Below the pieces are notes generated by a model. It saw only the letters and a list, made by a program, of their open reading frames with translations, had not been told where the DNA came from and did not search any database. Position numbers and translations under genes: made by a program. Below are positions 1-7,965 of a stretch of DNA of 64,000 bases, one piece after another. The DNA is from Paenibacillus sophorae (GTDB lineage: Bacteria; Bacillota; Bacilli; Paenibacillales; Paenibacillaceae). Each line of letters starts with the position of its first letter. Positions within the stretch are counted from its first letter, which is position 1. Location of the stretch: positions 2,294,001 through 2,358,000 of the forward strand of contig NZ_CP076607.1 in NCBI RefSeq assembly GCF_018966525.1, written 5' to 3'.

Positions 1-787
1 TGCTTAACAATCGGCCTGCCTGCAAATTTCCAAGAACACCGCTTGCTCCAAAAAGAATCAGCATGGTGCTTATTAATTTCCCGCTCATCTTTGTAATTTG
101 TCCGAGATATTCCGCAAAATAGCTGAATACGGCAAACATCGCCGAAATGGTTAAGCAGACGGTCACAATGTTCAGCCATAACTGGGGTTTCGCTAATACT
201 CCGAGCTGCTTTTTATAAGATAGTTTTGCAGTTACCGGCATGCTTGGAACCCAGATTAACAGACCGATTAACGCGATCAAATTCAGCGCGGCGGAGAACA
301 GAAATGAGGCTTCAAGAGAAAATTGATCCGCGATAAAAGAGGTGAACGGCACACCCAGAACCATCCCCACCGTACCTCCGGTAAAAACATAGGCTGTCGC
401 TTTATTGCCCTGTTCGCTTGGGAAAAAACTTGCCGCGGCTACGAAAGCCAGCGAGAAATAGACCGGATGAAGAAAAGCGGGCAGGATGCGGACAATCAAC
501 AAAAGCGAAAAGTTAGGAGCGATTACTGACAGGAGATTGGCGACGGCAAAAAGGGCCAGCACAGAGGCCATGATCCGTTTTTTGTTAACCCTAGTGAACA
601 GCAAAGTCATGAACGGGCCAAAAATCGCAATCGTGAGCGCAAACAAACTGACCAGCATACCGGTCTGTGAAGCGCTAATTTGATACTTTTCTGTAATTTG
701 AATAAAAGTGCCGATGACGCCAAATTCAGTGTTGACGATGCTGAACAGTCCGAACGCGATAATGGCAACATAATAGTAAGCTCTCAT
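1..787 (-). CDS. MFS drug/metabolite transporter, 3' end outside window
   Basis: The reverse strand stays open from an ATG at 787 to the window edge. It encodes about 262 residues rich in hydrophobic segments, beginning MRAYYYVAIIAFG, with the alternating membrane spans and short basic loops of a major facilitator (DHA1/AraJ-like efflux family). The C-terminal half lies beyond the window. The start overlaps the stop of the upstream gene by four bases (ATGA), so the two are probably translationally coupled. The substrate cannot be told from sequence. The family call is firm, the specificity unknown. Confidence 0.8.
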   Translation of the reverse strand, partial: MRAYYYVAIIAFGLFSIVNTEFGVIGTFIQITEKYQISASQTGMLVSLFALTIAIFGPFMTLLFTRVNKKRIMASVLALFAVANLLSVIAPNFSLLLIVRILPAFLHPVYFSLAFVAAASFFPSEQGNKATAYVFTGGTVGMVLGVPFTSFIADQFSLEASFLFSAALNLIALIGLLIWVPSMPVTAKLSYKKQLGVLAKPQLWLNIVTVCLTISAMFAVFSYFAEYLGQITKMSGKLISTMLILFGASGVLGNLQAGRLLS

Positions 788-1185
788 CTGACTTTATACC
801 TCATTTCAGCAAGCCAGTTAACCGCATCATCCATATTCTGAAAAAACTTCATGTCGTACGGGAACTCTTCAATTGTGCCAACAATCCGGTTTAGGCTTGA
901 TTTGGCGACGACTTTCTCCGGCTCTACAACGGCGCAGTATTGGATGTCCGAGGCCCGCTTCACCCAATTTTGGGAAACCCAGGCTTGATCCTCTTGACTA
1001 ATGACAGACATCTTGCGGTTGTCATACAGCACTTTGCTGCCATTCATTTTTCCGGCCAATTCCACTACCTTATCCATAGCGGTACGAAATTGCTCGCCTT
1101 GAGCGAATGCCTTCCATCTCACTTCAATGATTTGGACAGCTTCATTCCAGGAAATCGTGGCTTGAGGGGATTCATAATAAACCAT
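784..1185 (-). CDS. Small conserved hypothetical protein, STAS/SpoIIAA-like fold possible
   Basis: This is a soluble protein of about 133 residues with no signal peptide or membrane span. A TTG start at 1221 is possible but has no ribosome binding site. The ATG at 1185 is preceded by GGAGCGTGAGAG and is preferred. The alternation of short strands and amphipathic helices, with a mid-protein VLYDNRKMSV segment, resembles SpoIIAA/STAS-like lipid-binding proteins, but this is only an impression. It is translationally coupled to the MFS transporter downstream and may act with it. Function unknown. Confidence 0.55.
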   Translation of the reverse strand: MVYYESPQATISWNEAVQIIEVRWKAFAQGEQFRTAMDKVVELAGKMNGSKVLYDNRKMSVISQEDQAWVSQNWVKRASDIQYCAVVEPEKVVAKSSLNRIVGTIEEFPYDMKFFQNMDDAVNWLAEMRYKVR

Positions 1186-1308
1186 ATCTCTCACGCTCCA
1201 TTGCTCATTTTTATAGTTCAAACTTTAGCAGTACGGGCGTCCAAGGAACGCTTGGATCACTAGCCACACCGGATGATCTGTTTCCCCGGACCCCGCACCT
1301 GATGAGAC

Positions 1309-1908
1309 TTAGGACAATTTGATCAAGTTAAGAGTAGGGAGAGGGCCTCCCGGAAATTGATGCAATTTGCCGCCGTCAGCGAGACCGCCCAGATCAACGG
1401 TGGCGAATCCGATTTTGTCGTTAATACGGGTGACTTCAGCCTTGGCTGCGGCATCATCGCCGGAGATGAAGATGACGCGGCGTCCGCCGGCAGCACGCGG
1501 ATCAGAGCCGAGCACAGCAGGAGTAAGCGTATTGAATCCTTTTACCACCCTTGCGCCGGGAACAAGCTCCGATACAACCTCGCTTGATGTTTTTCCTCCA
1601 AGATCGGCCACGATGAATTCAGGAGTAATAATCGGGTTCATCGCATCGATCACGATACGTCCGTTCCACTCAGGCAAATCGGAAACTGCTTCTTTCAGAT
1701 GCTTCCAAGGCAGGGCAATAAGTACAATATCGGCCGCTGCGGCTTCCCGAGCGGTAACGGCTTTGCTCTTCCCTCCAAGTTTGGCAACGAGCGGAGCAAG
1801 TGATTCCGGTCCGCGGCTGTTGCTTAGGAGCACCTCATAACCTGCTTTAACGACTTGTTTGGCAAATGCTTTCCCGATTTCACCTGCGCCAATAATTCCA
1901 ATAGACAT
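1309..1908 (-). CDS. NADPH-dependent F420-reductase-like oxidoreductase
   Basis: This protein of 199 residues begins with the dinucleotide-binding motif GIIGAGEIGKAFAK (residues 3-16), followed by LLSNSRGPESL, in which the Ser/Arg pair after the second strand suggests NADPH preference. It has the layout of NADP-dependent F420 oxidoreductase-like proteins (including VVKGFNTL near residue 122). In bacteria without F420 such proteins reduce flavins or unknown carbonyl compounds. It lies 51 bp downstream of the SDR gene on the same strand and is probably co-transcribed, hence likely under the same TetR-type operator. Substrate unknown. Confidence 0.75.
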   Translation of the reverse strand: MSIGIIGAGEIGKAFAKQVVKAGYEVLLSNSRGPESLAPLVAKLGGKSKAVTAREAAAADIVLIALPWKHLKEAVSDLPEWNGRIVIDAMNPIITPEFIVADLGGKTSSEVVSELVPGARVVKGFNTLTPAVLGSDPRAAGGRRVIFISGDDAAAKAEVTRINDKIGFATVDLGGLADGGKLHQFPGGPLPTLNLIKLS

Positions 1909-1959
1909 ATAAATTCTCCTCTCAAATTTGGGTTTTGGTTTTTAAGTTAGGACCAGGAA

Positions 1960-2712
1960 TCAGACTGTGGTTCCGCCGTCTACGTTAATGGTTGCACCGG
2001 TCACGAAAGCGGCACCCGGAGTAGCCAGATAAGCTACCATGTCGGCGATTTCTGCGCCTGTACCGTAACGGCCGATCGGAATCAGACCGGAGACAACAGG
2101 TGCGTAAGGACCGTCAGCCGGGTTCATATCGGTGTCGGTTGGTCCGGGTTGCACGTTGTTGACGGTAATGCCGAGCGGAGCCAGGTCGCGGGCCAAGCCT
2201 CGGGTAAGTCCGGCGACAGCAGCCTTCGACATAACATAGAGGCTGTTTCCCGGGAACGGATTGGAGTCGGCGTTGATGCTGCCGATATTTACGATGCGGC
2301 CGCCTTCGCCCATTTGAGGAGCAGCCGCCTGCACCGCCGCAAACACGGCGCGAACGTTGACGGCAACCATTCGATCGAATTCTTCGATGGCAAATTGATC
2401 ATAGGGCTTCAAATTTGCAAGTCCAGCATTGTTAACCAGAATGTGAATGCCGCCGAAAGCCTTTACCGTTTCAGCAACTGCGCCTTTCACGGCGATGGCG
2501 TCTCCGCTGTCAGCGCGAAGAGCCAGTGCGTGGCCGCCAGCCGCTTCAATTTCTTTCACCAATTCTTCCGCTTTTTGCTGCGCGCTTGCGTAGGTGAAAG
2601 CTACTGCCGCACCGTCGTTTGCAAGCCGTTTTACGATGGCGGCCCCAATGCCGCGGGATCCTCCGGTTACCAGTGCTACTTTTCCAGATAAAGTATTAAT
2701 TGTTGTTGTCAT
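1960..2712 (-). CDS. SDR family NAD(P)-dependent oxidoreductase
   Basis: This is a classical short-chain dehydrogenase of 250 residues. The cofactor motif TGGSRGIG lies near residues 16-23, NNAG follows the fourth strand, and the catalytic Ser-Tyr-Lys set is visible as NIGSIN and YVMSKAA. It ends with the usual VTGATINVDGG tail. The ATG at 2712 is chosen over one 15 codons upstream because a strong GAGGAGG stands just before it. A sigma-A promoter and a TetR-type operator lie immediately upstream, so it is probably induced when the repressor encoded at 2937-3524 releases DNA. Substrate not predictable. Confidence 0.88.
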   Translation of the reverse strand: MTTTINTLSGKVALVTGGSRGIGAAIVKRLANDGAAVAFTYASAQQKAEELVKEIEAAGGHALALRADSGDAIAVKGAVAETVKAFGGIHILVNNAGLANLKPYDQFAIEEFDRMVAVNVRAVFAAVQAAAPQMGEGGRIVNIGSINADSNPFPGNSLYVMSKAAVAGLTRGLARDLAPLGITVNNVQPGPTDTDMNPADGPYAPVVSGLIPIGRYGTGAEIADMVAYLATPGAAFVTGATINVDGGTTV

Positions 2713-2736
2713 AATAAAAACCTCCTCAAGTTTTTC

Positions 2737-2760
2737 GTTTTGAAACGTTCGGTTCAAAAC
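2737..2760. promoter_or_regulatory. TetR-type operator before the SDR gene
   Basis: This is an inverted repeat GTTTTGAA-N8-TTCAAAAC with ACGTTCGG between the arms. It sits between the -10 box (2770-2775) and the SDR ribosome binding site, where a repressor would block transcription. The same core recurs at 3600-3612 and 3803-3821 around the neighbouring TetR gene. Confidence 0.6.
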
Positions 2761-2769
2761 TATGTGCTA

Positions 2770-2799
2770 AATATAAACTTGAGGCGTTTGAGTTGTCAA
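2770..2799 (-). promoter_or_regulatory. Sigma-A promoter of the SDR/F420-reductase-like operon
   Basis: On the reverse strand TTGACA (2799-2794) is followed after 18 bases by TATATT (2775-2770). Both hexamers are close to consensus, and the operator at 2737-2760 lies just downstream. Confidence 0.6.
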
Positions 2800-2831
2800 G
2801 AGGGAAAATAAAAAAGTGGAAAAGTAAAAAA

Positions 2832-2899
2832 ACATTCATCAAGGGAACATGCATACCCACCGATTGTTCGATGGGGGCATGTTCCGATGATGAATGTTG
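2832..2899 (-). terminator. Terminator after the TetR gene
   Basis: A long imperfect inverted repeat (arms AACATTCATCA and TGATGAATGTT, with inner arms GGAACATGC/GCATGTTCC) is followed on the reverse strand by a run of seven T. It separates the TetR gene from the downstream SDR promoter. Confidence 0.6.
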
Positions 2900-2936
2900 C
2901 AGAGACAAGCAGGGGATAGGGGATATGATATCCTGC

Positions 2937-3524
2937 TTACGAAGGCCAAGCTTGCATCGTAATATCAATCACATCCTGCAATTCGTCGCGGGTTGAGCCA
3001 TCCGCAGCCCGTATTGACATTCCTTCCGTGATGGTCATGATATAACGGGCAAGCGCCGCCGGATCAGAGCCAGCCGGCAGGTCACCGGCGGACTTCGCTT
3101 CTTCAAAGCGATGGCGCAAGGCCATTTCAGTTTCTACCCGGCGCGATGTAAGCTCTTGACGAATCACTTCCGCGTCTTCTCCGCAAGCAATGGCTCCGCG
3201 AATGGTCAGACAACCCTTCGGGGTAGAAGGATTAGTCACGGAGTCAGCAGTGACATTCAAGAGCCTTTCGACAACGGCGCGGGCTGTCGTCTCGTTAAAA
3301 GCCGCTCCTGTCAGCTTCGGCGGACCTTCAAAGTAAAGATCAAGCGCTTGGTTAAATAATTGTTCCTTACTGCCAAAAGTGGCATAGAGGCTTGATCGGT
3401 TAATCTTCATCGCTTCGGTTAAATCCGAGAGGGACGAACCTTCATAACCTTTTTCCCAAAACACCTGAAGCGCACTCTTCAATGCCTCTGTATTATCGAA
3501 GGTGCGCGGCCGTCCTGTTGCCAT
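2937..3524 (-). CDS. TetR/AcrR family transcriptional regulator
   Basis: This protein of 195 residues has an N-terminal TetR helix-turn-helix at about residues 10-55 (ALQVFWEKGYEGSSLSDL, then INRSSLYATFGSKEQLF) and a variable helical ligand-binding C-terminal domain. The start at 3524 has AGGAGGAG in front. It is divergent from the truncated MFS gene and upstream of the SDR operon. One operator sequence occurs at all three promoters, so it most likely represses itself, the transporter and the reductases. The inducing ligand is unknown; neighbours suggest an electrophile or drug. Confidence 0.85.
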   Translation of the reverse strand: MATGRPRTFDNTEALKSALQVFWEKGYEGSSLSDLTEAMKINRSSLYATFGSKEQLFNQALDLYFEGPPKLTGAAFNETTARAVVERLLNVTADSVTNPSTPKGCLTIRGAIACGEDAEVIRQELTSRRVETEMALRHRFEEAKSAGDLPAGSDPAALARYIMTITEGMSIRAADGSTRDELQDVIDITMQAWPS

Positions 3525-3599
3525 ATGAATCTCCTCCTAACTAGATGCAGTAGGGAGCCTCTCCTTCGATTGGATTAGGATTGACACCGCTTATTATTC

Positions 3600-3612
3600 T
3601 GGAACGTTCGGT
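3600..3612. promoter_or_regulatory. TetR-type operator core upstream of the TetR gene
   Basis: GGAACGTTCGGT contains the perfect palindrome GAACGTTC and matches the core of the operators at 2737-2760 and 3803-3821. It lies 76 bp upstream of the TetR start and is compatible with autoregulation. Confidence 0.45.
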
Positions 3613-3802
3613 ACATATATGAAAAATATCACGTTGCATGATTGATGTCAAGTATTCCCGCCAGAGCGTGCTGTATGTAAGTAATGGTTGGCAAAAGCCT
3701 TGCAATTACCCTGCAAATGCCCTGTGATGAAATGCCGGTTCTTTTTGTTTTTGACGAAAAAAGGTTGACAGTACAGACTTTTATGCATTAAGGTTCACTT
3801 GC

Positions 3803-3821
3803 GAACCGAACGTTTCAAAAC
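3803..3821. promoter_or_regulatory. TetR-type operator upstream of the MFS pseudogene
   Basis: GAACCGAACGTTTCAAAAC is the reverse complement of 19 bases of the operator at 2737-2760. It lies downstream of a TTGACA at 3765-3770 and 61 bp before the MFS start codon. Confidence 0.55.
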
Positions 3822-3881
3822 TAATTTTAAGGAGTGAATGATCATGATAATATCTGCAAAAGCATTAAGAGAGGTGCATAT

Positions 3882-4498
3882 ATGAACGGGTCCATCTCGC
3901 AGTCCAGACTCCGCTTAAGTTTGTTCATCCTGTCGGTAGCACATGTGCTCCTTGGACTGGACTTCAATATTGTTTATGTGGCGCTTCCCGAAATAGGCGC
4001 AGAGCTTGGTTTCTCCCAGCAGACGCTTCAATGGGTAGTTAGCGCATATATAGTTGCTTTTGGCGGTTTCTTGCTTTTGGGCGGACGCATATCCGACCTG
4101 TTAGGCAAACGGAAAACTTTCGTTAATGCGCTGTTCATCTTTGCGGCTGCGTCATTAATGGGCAGCTTTGCAAGCAACGCCGGGACGGTGATCCTTGCGC
4201 GCGCTATTCAGGGACTTGCCGGAGCATTTCTGTTCCCTTCCATTCTCTCTCTGATCAATAGTCTGTTTGCGGCAGGCCGTGAACGGAATCGGGCGCTTTC
4301 CATATGGAGTCTTGCCGGATCAAGTGGTCTTGCATTAGGCAGTTGAACCATGCGATGGTTAGTGGAACCAGCATCACGATGTATGCCGCCGCATTTGGAA
4401 TTCTAATAGGGATGCTTATCTCTTTAACTATTAAAAAACCATCGTCTCGGGCTATACATGCTGCTGAAACGAACGTGGAACAGTTAACCAGTGAGTAA
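3882..4498 (+). pseudogene. DHA2-type MFS transporter, internally deleted
   Basis: The first 154 residues from the ATG at 3882 (preceded by GAGAGGTG) form the first four to five membrane spans of an EmrB/QacA-like transporter, including GGRISDLLGKRKTF and the AIQGLAGAFLFPS loop. The frame stops at 4346. A shifted frame then encodes a single final span with a basic tail (MYAAAFGILIGMLISLTIKK, ending at 4498), which looks like the last helix of the same family. About 250 residues in between are missing, so the gene has an internal deletion plus frameshift and cannot make a working transporter. It still keeps its operator. Confidence 0.75.
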
Positions 4499-4505
4499 AC
4501 CTGCT

Positions 4506-4554
4506 GTCCGGTTTCGTTGTACATCTGCGGGAGATGCCGCCGAAGTGCCGGGTT
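4506..4554 (+). pseudogene. Fragment of the sigK leader and start codon
   Basis: This 49-base stretch matches the sigK leader at about 17079-17128 at roughly 80 percent by eye: CCGGTTTC-TTGTACA, the GCGGGAG ribosome binding site and the GTGCC start codon. The reading frame then ends after five codons (GTG at 4545, TAA shortly after). It is a solitary piece of a sigK 5' end in the same orientation as the full gene 12.5 kb downstream, and it marks the left border of the block that ends at sigK. Confidence 0.6.
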
Positions 4555-4625
4555 ATGCTTAATGGAAATAATATGATATGTTAGTGACATCAAAGACAAC
4601 ATATCTATGGAAAGGCTTAAACACC

Positions 4626-5219
4626 ATGCCTGAGAATAAACATGATGCAATGGCGGCCCGCACCAAAGAGCTAATCAAGGAAACCTTCGTCCGTTTAGTT
4701 GAGAAAGAGGGCTTCGGCGGGGTGTCTGTCCGGAATTTAACTGCAAGTGCAGGGATAAATCGAGGAACATTTTATCTCCACTACAAAGATAAATATGATT
4801 TAATGGAACAAATTCAAACGGAGATTCTGGATGGCTTGCAGAAGGTCATGGTAGTGGATATATCTTCGGTTGAGCTTCAGCAAACCTATTTAGATGAACA
4901 GCCCTATGCTCCATTCGTTTGCATATTCCAATATCTGCATGAGCATGGGGGCTTAATCCGATTGCTGTTAGGTCCCAAAGGAGAATCCGGCTTCCCGGGC
5001 AAAATGAAAGAGGTGGTGAGCGAAAGCTTCTATAAGAAGCTGTTCAACCACCATACTTTTGAAAATAACCCTTCGATCCCGAAAGAATATTTGACCGCTT
5101 TCTCGGTATCCGTATTTCTTGGTGTCACGGAGGAGTGGTTAAACCAGGATCCGCCTTATTCCCCGGAACAAATAGCCGTAATTTATATCAAATTACTCTT
5201 CTTTCAGGCTTTTAGATAA
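4626..5219 (+). CDS. TetR family regulator with TetR_C_8-like C-terminal domain
   Basis: This protein of 197 residues from the ATG at 4626 (GGAAAGG upstream) has an N-terminal helix-turn-helix: IKETFVRLVEKEGFGGVSV, then INRGTFYLHYKDKYDLMEQI. The C-terminal half is of the type seen in DhaS-like regulators. It is convergent with the MDR oxidoreductase across a shared terminator. No operon partner is obvious on its own strand. An imperfect palindrome before the oxidoreductase (6317-6336) could be its target. Effector unknown. Confidence 0.8.
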   Translation: MPENKHDAMAARTKELIKETFVRLVEKEGFGGVSVRNLTASAGINRGTFYLHYKDKYDLMEQIQTEILDGLQKVMVVDISSVELQQTYLDEQPYAPFVCIFQYLHEHGGLIRLLLGPKGESGFPGKMKEVVSESFYKKLFNHHTFENNPSIPKEYLTAFSVSVFLGVTEEWLNQDPPYSPEQIAVIYIKLLFFQAFR

Positions 5220-5223
5220 ATCA

Positions 5224-5290
5224 CCCCTTGCGGCAGAGCGGCGGTCAAGCTCAACTAATCATGAGCCCGGCCGCCATCTGCCGCAAGGGG
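5224..5290. terminator. Bidirectional terminator
   Basis: A 13-base perfect stem (CCCCTTGCGGCAG at 5224-5236 with CTGCCGCAAGGGG at 5278-5290), with further inner pairing of GCGGC/GCCGC, lies between two convergent genes. The flanking T-runs are weak. Confidence 0.55.
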
Positions 5291-5322
5291 AGGAATTGTC
5301 TTCTTTCACGCCATTACTGCCG

Positions 5323-6279
5323 CTAATCCAAGTTAATCAATACTTTCCCCCGGATTTTTCCTGCCTGACTTTTGTTGTGAATCAGCGCCAGATCGTCAAG
5401 CTTTACTCTTTCGGTAATTACGGGCTTAATTCGCCCTTCGTCTACCAATGCGGCAATTTGCGAAAGCTGTCCGGCATTGCGCCCCACAAACATTCGGATC
5501 GTCTGGACACCCGAACGATTGGCGAGTTCAGCGTCCGCCGGACTTGTGGTCGATACAAAAATCCCCCCCTCTTTCAGCAAGGGCAGCCACTTATTCAATT
5601 CCGCCGGGCCTTCTGGAGCAAGATTGAGAATCAGGTCCAGCTTTTCGCTTACTTTTTCCTCCACAGCCTCATGCTTATAGTCAATAATCTGATCGATCCC
5701 AAGCCCTTGGAGAAGCGGGAAGCTCGCTTCCGAAGCTGTGCCAATTACATGTGCACCCTTCCACTTGGCCAGTTGAACGGCATAAGATCCGACTCCGCCT
5801 GCGGCTGCGGTAATCAGTACACGCTGGCCTTCTTGAAGCTTGCCATGGTCGAACAATCCTTGCCAAGCCGTTAAAGCCCCTACAGGAATTGCGCCAGCAT
5901 CCTGGAGGTCAATACTCTTAGGAGCAAGAGCGGCATTTTCAGCTTTGGTCACGACATATTCGGCAGCGGCGCCGTCTTTGGTCATATCCAGAAAGACAAA
6001 GACGGGATCACCCGGTTTAAAGTTTGTTACGGCCCCGCCGATGCTTTCAATGACGCCGGATGCTTCGACATTCGGGATATACGGCATCTGATGAGGAAAA
6101 ATGTTCTTCAGCGCTCCCATTCGAATCGCTGCATCCACAGGATTAAACGCAGTCGCAGCCACCTTGATTAATACTTCATCTTGGTCAATTTCAGGGATAG
6201 GAGTCACTTCATAACGAATAACCTCAGTGCCGCCATATTCATGAATTCTGACAGCTTTCATATCACCTTTTATTGTCAT
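5323..6279 (-). CDS. Zinc-independent MDR family NADP-dependent oxidoreductase (quinone oxidoreductase-like)
   Basis: This medium-chain reductase of about 318 residues has an N-terminal GroES-like domain (NPVDAAIRMG, PNVEASGVIE) and a Rossmann domain with AAAGGVGSYAVQLAK near residue 150. The zinc-binding Cys and His residues of alcohol dehydrogenases are missing, which places it with quinone oxidoreductase/zeta-crystallin-like enzymes. The ATG at 6279 is chosen because GAGAGGTG stands six bases upstream. Such enzymes reduce quinones or enones with NADPH and often sit beside TetR regulators, as here. Confidence 0.85.
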   Translation of the reverse strand: MTIKGDMKAVRIHEYGGTEVIRYEVTPIPEIDQDEVLIKVAATAFNPVDAAIRMGALKNIFPHQMPYIPNVEASGVIESIGGAVTNFKPGDPVFVFLDMTKDGAAAEYVVTKAENAALAPKSIDLQDAGAIPVGALTAWQGLFDHGKLQEGQRVLITAAAGGVGSYAVQLAKWKGAHVIGTASEASFPLLQGLGIDQIIDYKHEAVEEKVSEKLDLILNLAPEGPAELNKWLPLLKEGGIFVSTTSPADAELANRSGVQTIRMFVGRNAGQLSQIAALVDEGRIKPVITERVKLDDLALIHNKSQAGKIRGKVLINLD

Positions 6280-6316
6280 TTTGAACACCTCTCAGTCTTT
6301 TTTAATGTAAGCATTA

Positions 6317-6336
6317 ATGAACAACGTGTTGATCAT
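6317..6336. promoter_or_regulatory. Candidate operator before the MDR oxidoreductase
   Basis: ATGAACAACGTGTTGATCAT is an imperfect palindrome (ATGA-CAAC/GTTG-TCAT) placed 38 bp upstream of the oxidoreductase start. It could bind the TetR protein of 4626-5219, but no second copy was found. Confidence 0.3.
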
Positions 6337-6578
6337 TTGCATGAATCTATCTTACTCTCTGATTATCTTCAAAACAATCAACAATACTCTTTGAAATGTT
6401 CAGTGCAAGCTCGTCGGTCCTTGATGCCGGGAATGCGGCCATTAAGGTGTATGCAGGAAAGGTCAATGGAAAATAGACCGCTCGGACAAGCCATTTGTGG
6501 GGCCTTTCCTTCTTGATCTTTAGTGAGTATGCTATATAATGTTGGCAAGATTGCATACGGGATGGAAGGTGAAACGTC

Positions 6579-6698
6579 ATGAACCGTGTTCAAGATCTGT
6601 ATAAATTAATTAAGCTTACAGGCGATCGCGCAAAAACTGGTGCAAAATCAAATGGTGAGATAGGACCAATAAACGATCAGGAATCTTTACATGAATGA
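6579..6698 (+). CDS. Small hypothetical protein (39 residues)
   Basis: A short reading frame starts with an ATG preceded by GGAAGGTGA at good spacing. It codes for MNRVQDLYKLIKLTGD followed by a polar tail. It has no membrane span and no recognised motif. It may be a real small gene or the remnant of a longer one, since the downstream 70 bases hold only a terminator. The support is the ribosome binding site alone. Confidence 0.3.
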   Translation: MNRVQDLYKLIKLTGDRAKTGAKSNGEIGPINDQESLHE

Positions 6699-6770
6699 GC
6701 AAGTGGCAATAAAAATAATGGCAGTGGCATGAGTAAATTCGAAATTTGATTGTTCTGACTTTTTCAGCGG

Positions 6771-6796
6771 CCTCCGAATTCGGGAGGTCTTTTTTT
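6771..6796 (+). terminator. Rho-independent terminator
   Basis: The stem CCTCC-GAATTC-GGGAGG is followed by a run of seven T. It lies between the small gene at 6579 and the IclR regulator. Confidence 0.6.
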
Positions 6797-6854
6797 CAAA
6801 TTCGTGAGACATGATTGCAATGGACAATAGAGGAGTCGTTGGAAGGTGCAGAAA

Positions 6855-7595
6855 ATGAACGGAACACAAACGCTCAGCCGCGCGCTGGATATCCTGTTCG
6901 CCTTGGCAGAAGCCGGCGATACGCTTACGGTCAGCGAGATTGCCGAGAAGGTCTCGATACCGGAGAGCACCACTTACCGCTTTCTCCAGACGCTGGAGCA
7001 GAACGGAATTGTAGAGAGAAGGGGGAGAAGCCGGATCGCCCTGGGATTGCGGATTTTGGATTTGGCAAGGAGCCTGAACCTGCAGTTTCAGCGGGACCTG
7101 CTGCCCCTGGCGCTGCCGATTATGAAGGAGCTGACGGAGAAGGTGCAGGAGACGTCAGTGCTGTTCGTGCGGACCGGCAATAATGCCGTGTGCATCCAGA
7201 ATGTCAAAAGCAACAGCCTCATCCAGTTCTCCATCGAGAATGGACGCATTCTGCCGCTGCATTTGGGCGCTTCAGGCAAATGTATCCTTGCTTTTGAGAG
7301 CGACAAGGTCGCCCAGCGGATTTTTCAGACCATTGAGGATGCAGAGGACAGATCACGCCTGGAAGCGGAGCTTGAAGCGGCACGGGCTCAGAATTATATC
7401 ATCACCAAGGGCGAGGTGGACCCCGATGTGTTCGCCGTCGCCGCCCCGATTACGGACGGCCACGGACAGGCGGTAGCCAGCCTGTCCGTGGCCGGTCCAA
7501 GCTTCCGCTGCAGCCCAGAGCGGGAGGGCTTTATCATTGAAGCGGTGAAGCAGGCTGCGGCCGAATTGTCGCGGCGAATGGGGGCTGGACTTTGA
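6855..7595 (+). CDS. IclR family transcriptional regulator
   Basis: This protein of 246 residues has an N-terminal winged helix (TQTLSRALDILFALAE, then VSEIAEKVSIPESTTYRFLQTL, residues 4-50) and the C-terminal IclR effector domain (LHLGASGKCILAF; FAVAAPI). The ATG at 6855 follows GGAAGGTG by six bases; a GTG at 6846 falls inside that site. It directly precedes the ABC transporter and catabolic genes on the same strand, the usual place for a pathway-specific IclR regulator, so its ligand is probably the imported compound or an intermediate. Confidence 0.88.
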   Translation: MNGTQTLSRALDILFALAEAGDTLTVSEIAEKVSIPESTTYRFLQTLEQNGIVERRGRSRIALGLRILDLARSLNLQFQRDLLPLALPIMKELTEKVQETSVLFVRTGNNAVCIQNVKSNSLIQFSIENGRILPLHLGASGKCILAFESDKVAQRIFQTIEDAEDRSRLEAELEAARAQNYIITKGEVDPDVFAVAAPITDGHGQAVASLSVAGPSFRCSPEREGFIIEAVKQAAAELSRRMGAGL

Positions 7596-7631
7596 TTTTT
7601 GGAATTCCGATGAAAATACTAGAATTAATAG

Positions 7632-7660
7632 TTGACAAAATCATGTAATGAATAATAATA
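7632..7660 (+). promoter_or_regulatory. Probable sigma-A promoter of the transport/catabolic operon
   Basis: TTGACA at 7632-7637 is followed about 16-18 bases later by a TAATAAT-type -10 region (7653-7660). It lies in the AT-rich stretch after the IclR gene and before the first transporter gene. Confidence 0.45.
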
Positions 7661-7748
7661 TTGAATTGTGGAATTGAATTATCACATATTAATAAATATT
7701 GATTGATTTGGATTAGTCCATTCGCATCAAGCCGATATCTTAGCCGCT

Positions 7749-7778
7749 AATCACAAGCACCTCATGGTGTTTGTGATT
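7749..7778. promoter_or_regulatory. Inverted repeat, operator or attenuator candidate
   Basis: The arms AATCACAAGCACC and GGTGTTTGTGATT (one mismatch) surround a four-base loop. No T-run follows directly. It sits between the promoter candidate and the operon, so it may be an IclR binding site or a transcript hairpin. Confidence 0.4.
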
Positions 7779-7842
7779 TATCTTCACCCTAATTCATATT
7801 ATATTGATTCGAATACTACATATTTGTGAGGTGTTTCACGGC

Positions 7843-7950
7843 ATGAAGTTCATCTTTCCTGTCCGCGTGAAAATCCCGGGAACCGGGCGATGTCGACGCT
7901 CCAACATTCAACTGCAAGCGGCACTGGCTGCTTTCGCCATTTTATTTTAA
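7843..7950 (+). CDS. Small basic peptide, possible leader ORF
   Basis: A 35-codon frame (MKFIFPVRVKI...) starts at an ATG preceded by GTGAGGTG and ends 15 bases before the permease gene. It is basic in the middle and ends in a short hydrophobic stretch. It could be an upstream leader coupled to permease translation, or chance. No family is recognised. Confidence 0.3.
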   Translation: MKFIFPVRVKIPGTGRCRRSNIQLQAALAAFAILF

Positions 7951-7965
7951 GGGCGGTGATCCTGA

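Noticed and set aside
6347..6593. Two overlapping reverse-strand frames of 71-77 codons
   Set aside because: No ribosome binding site, no motif, and they overlap each other; probably non-coding.
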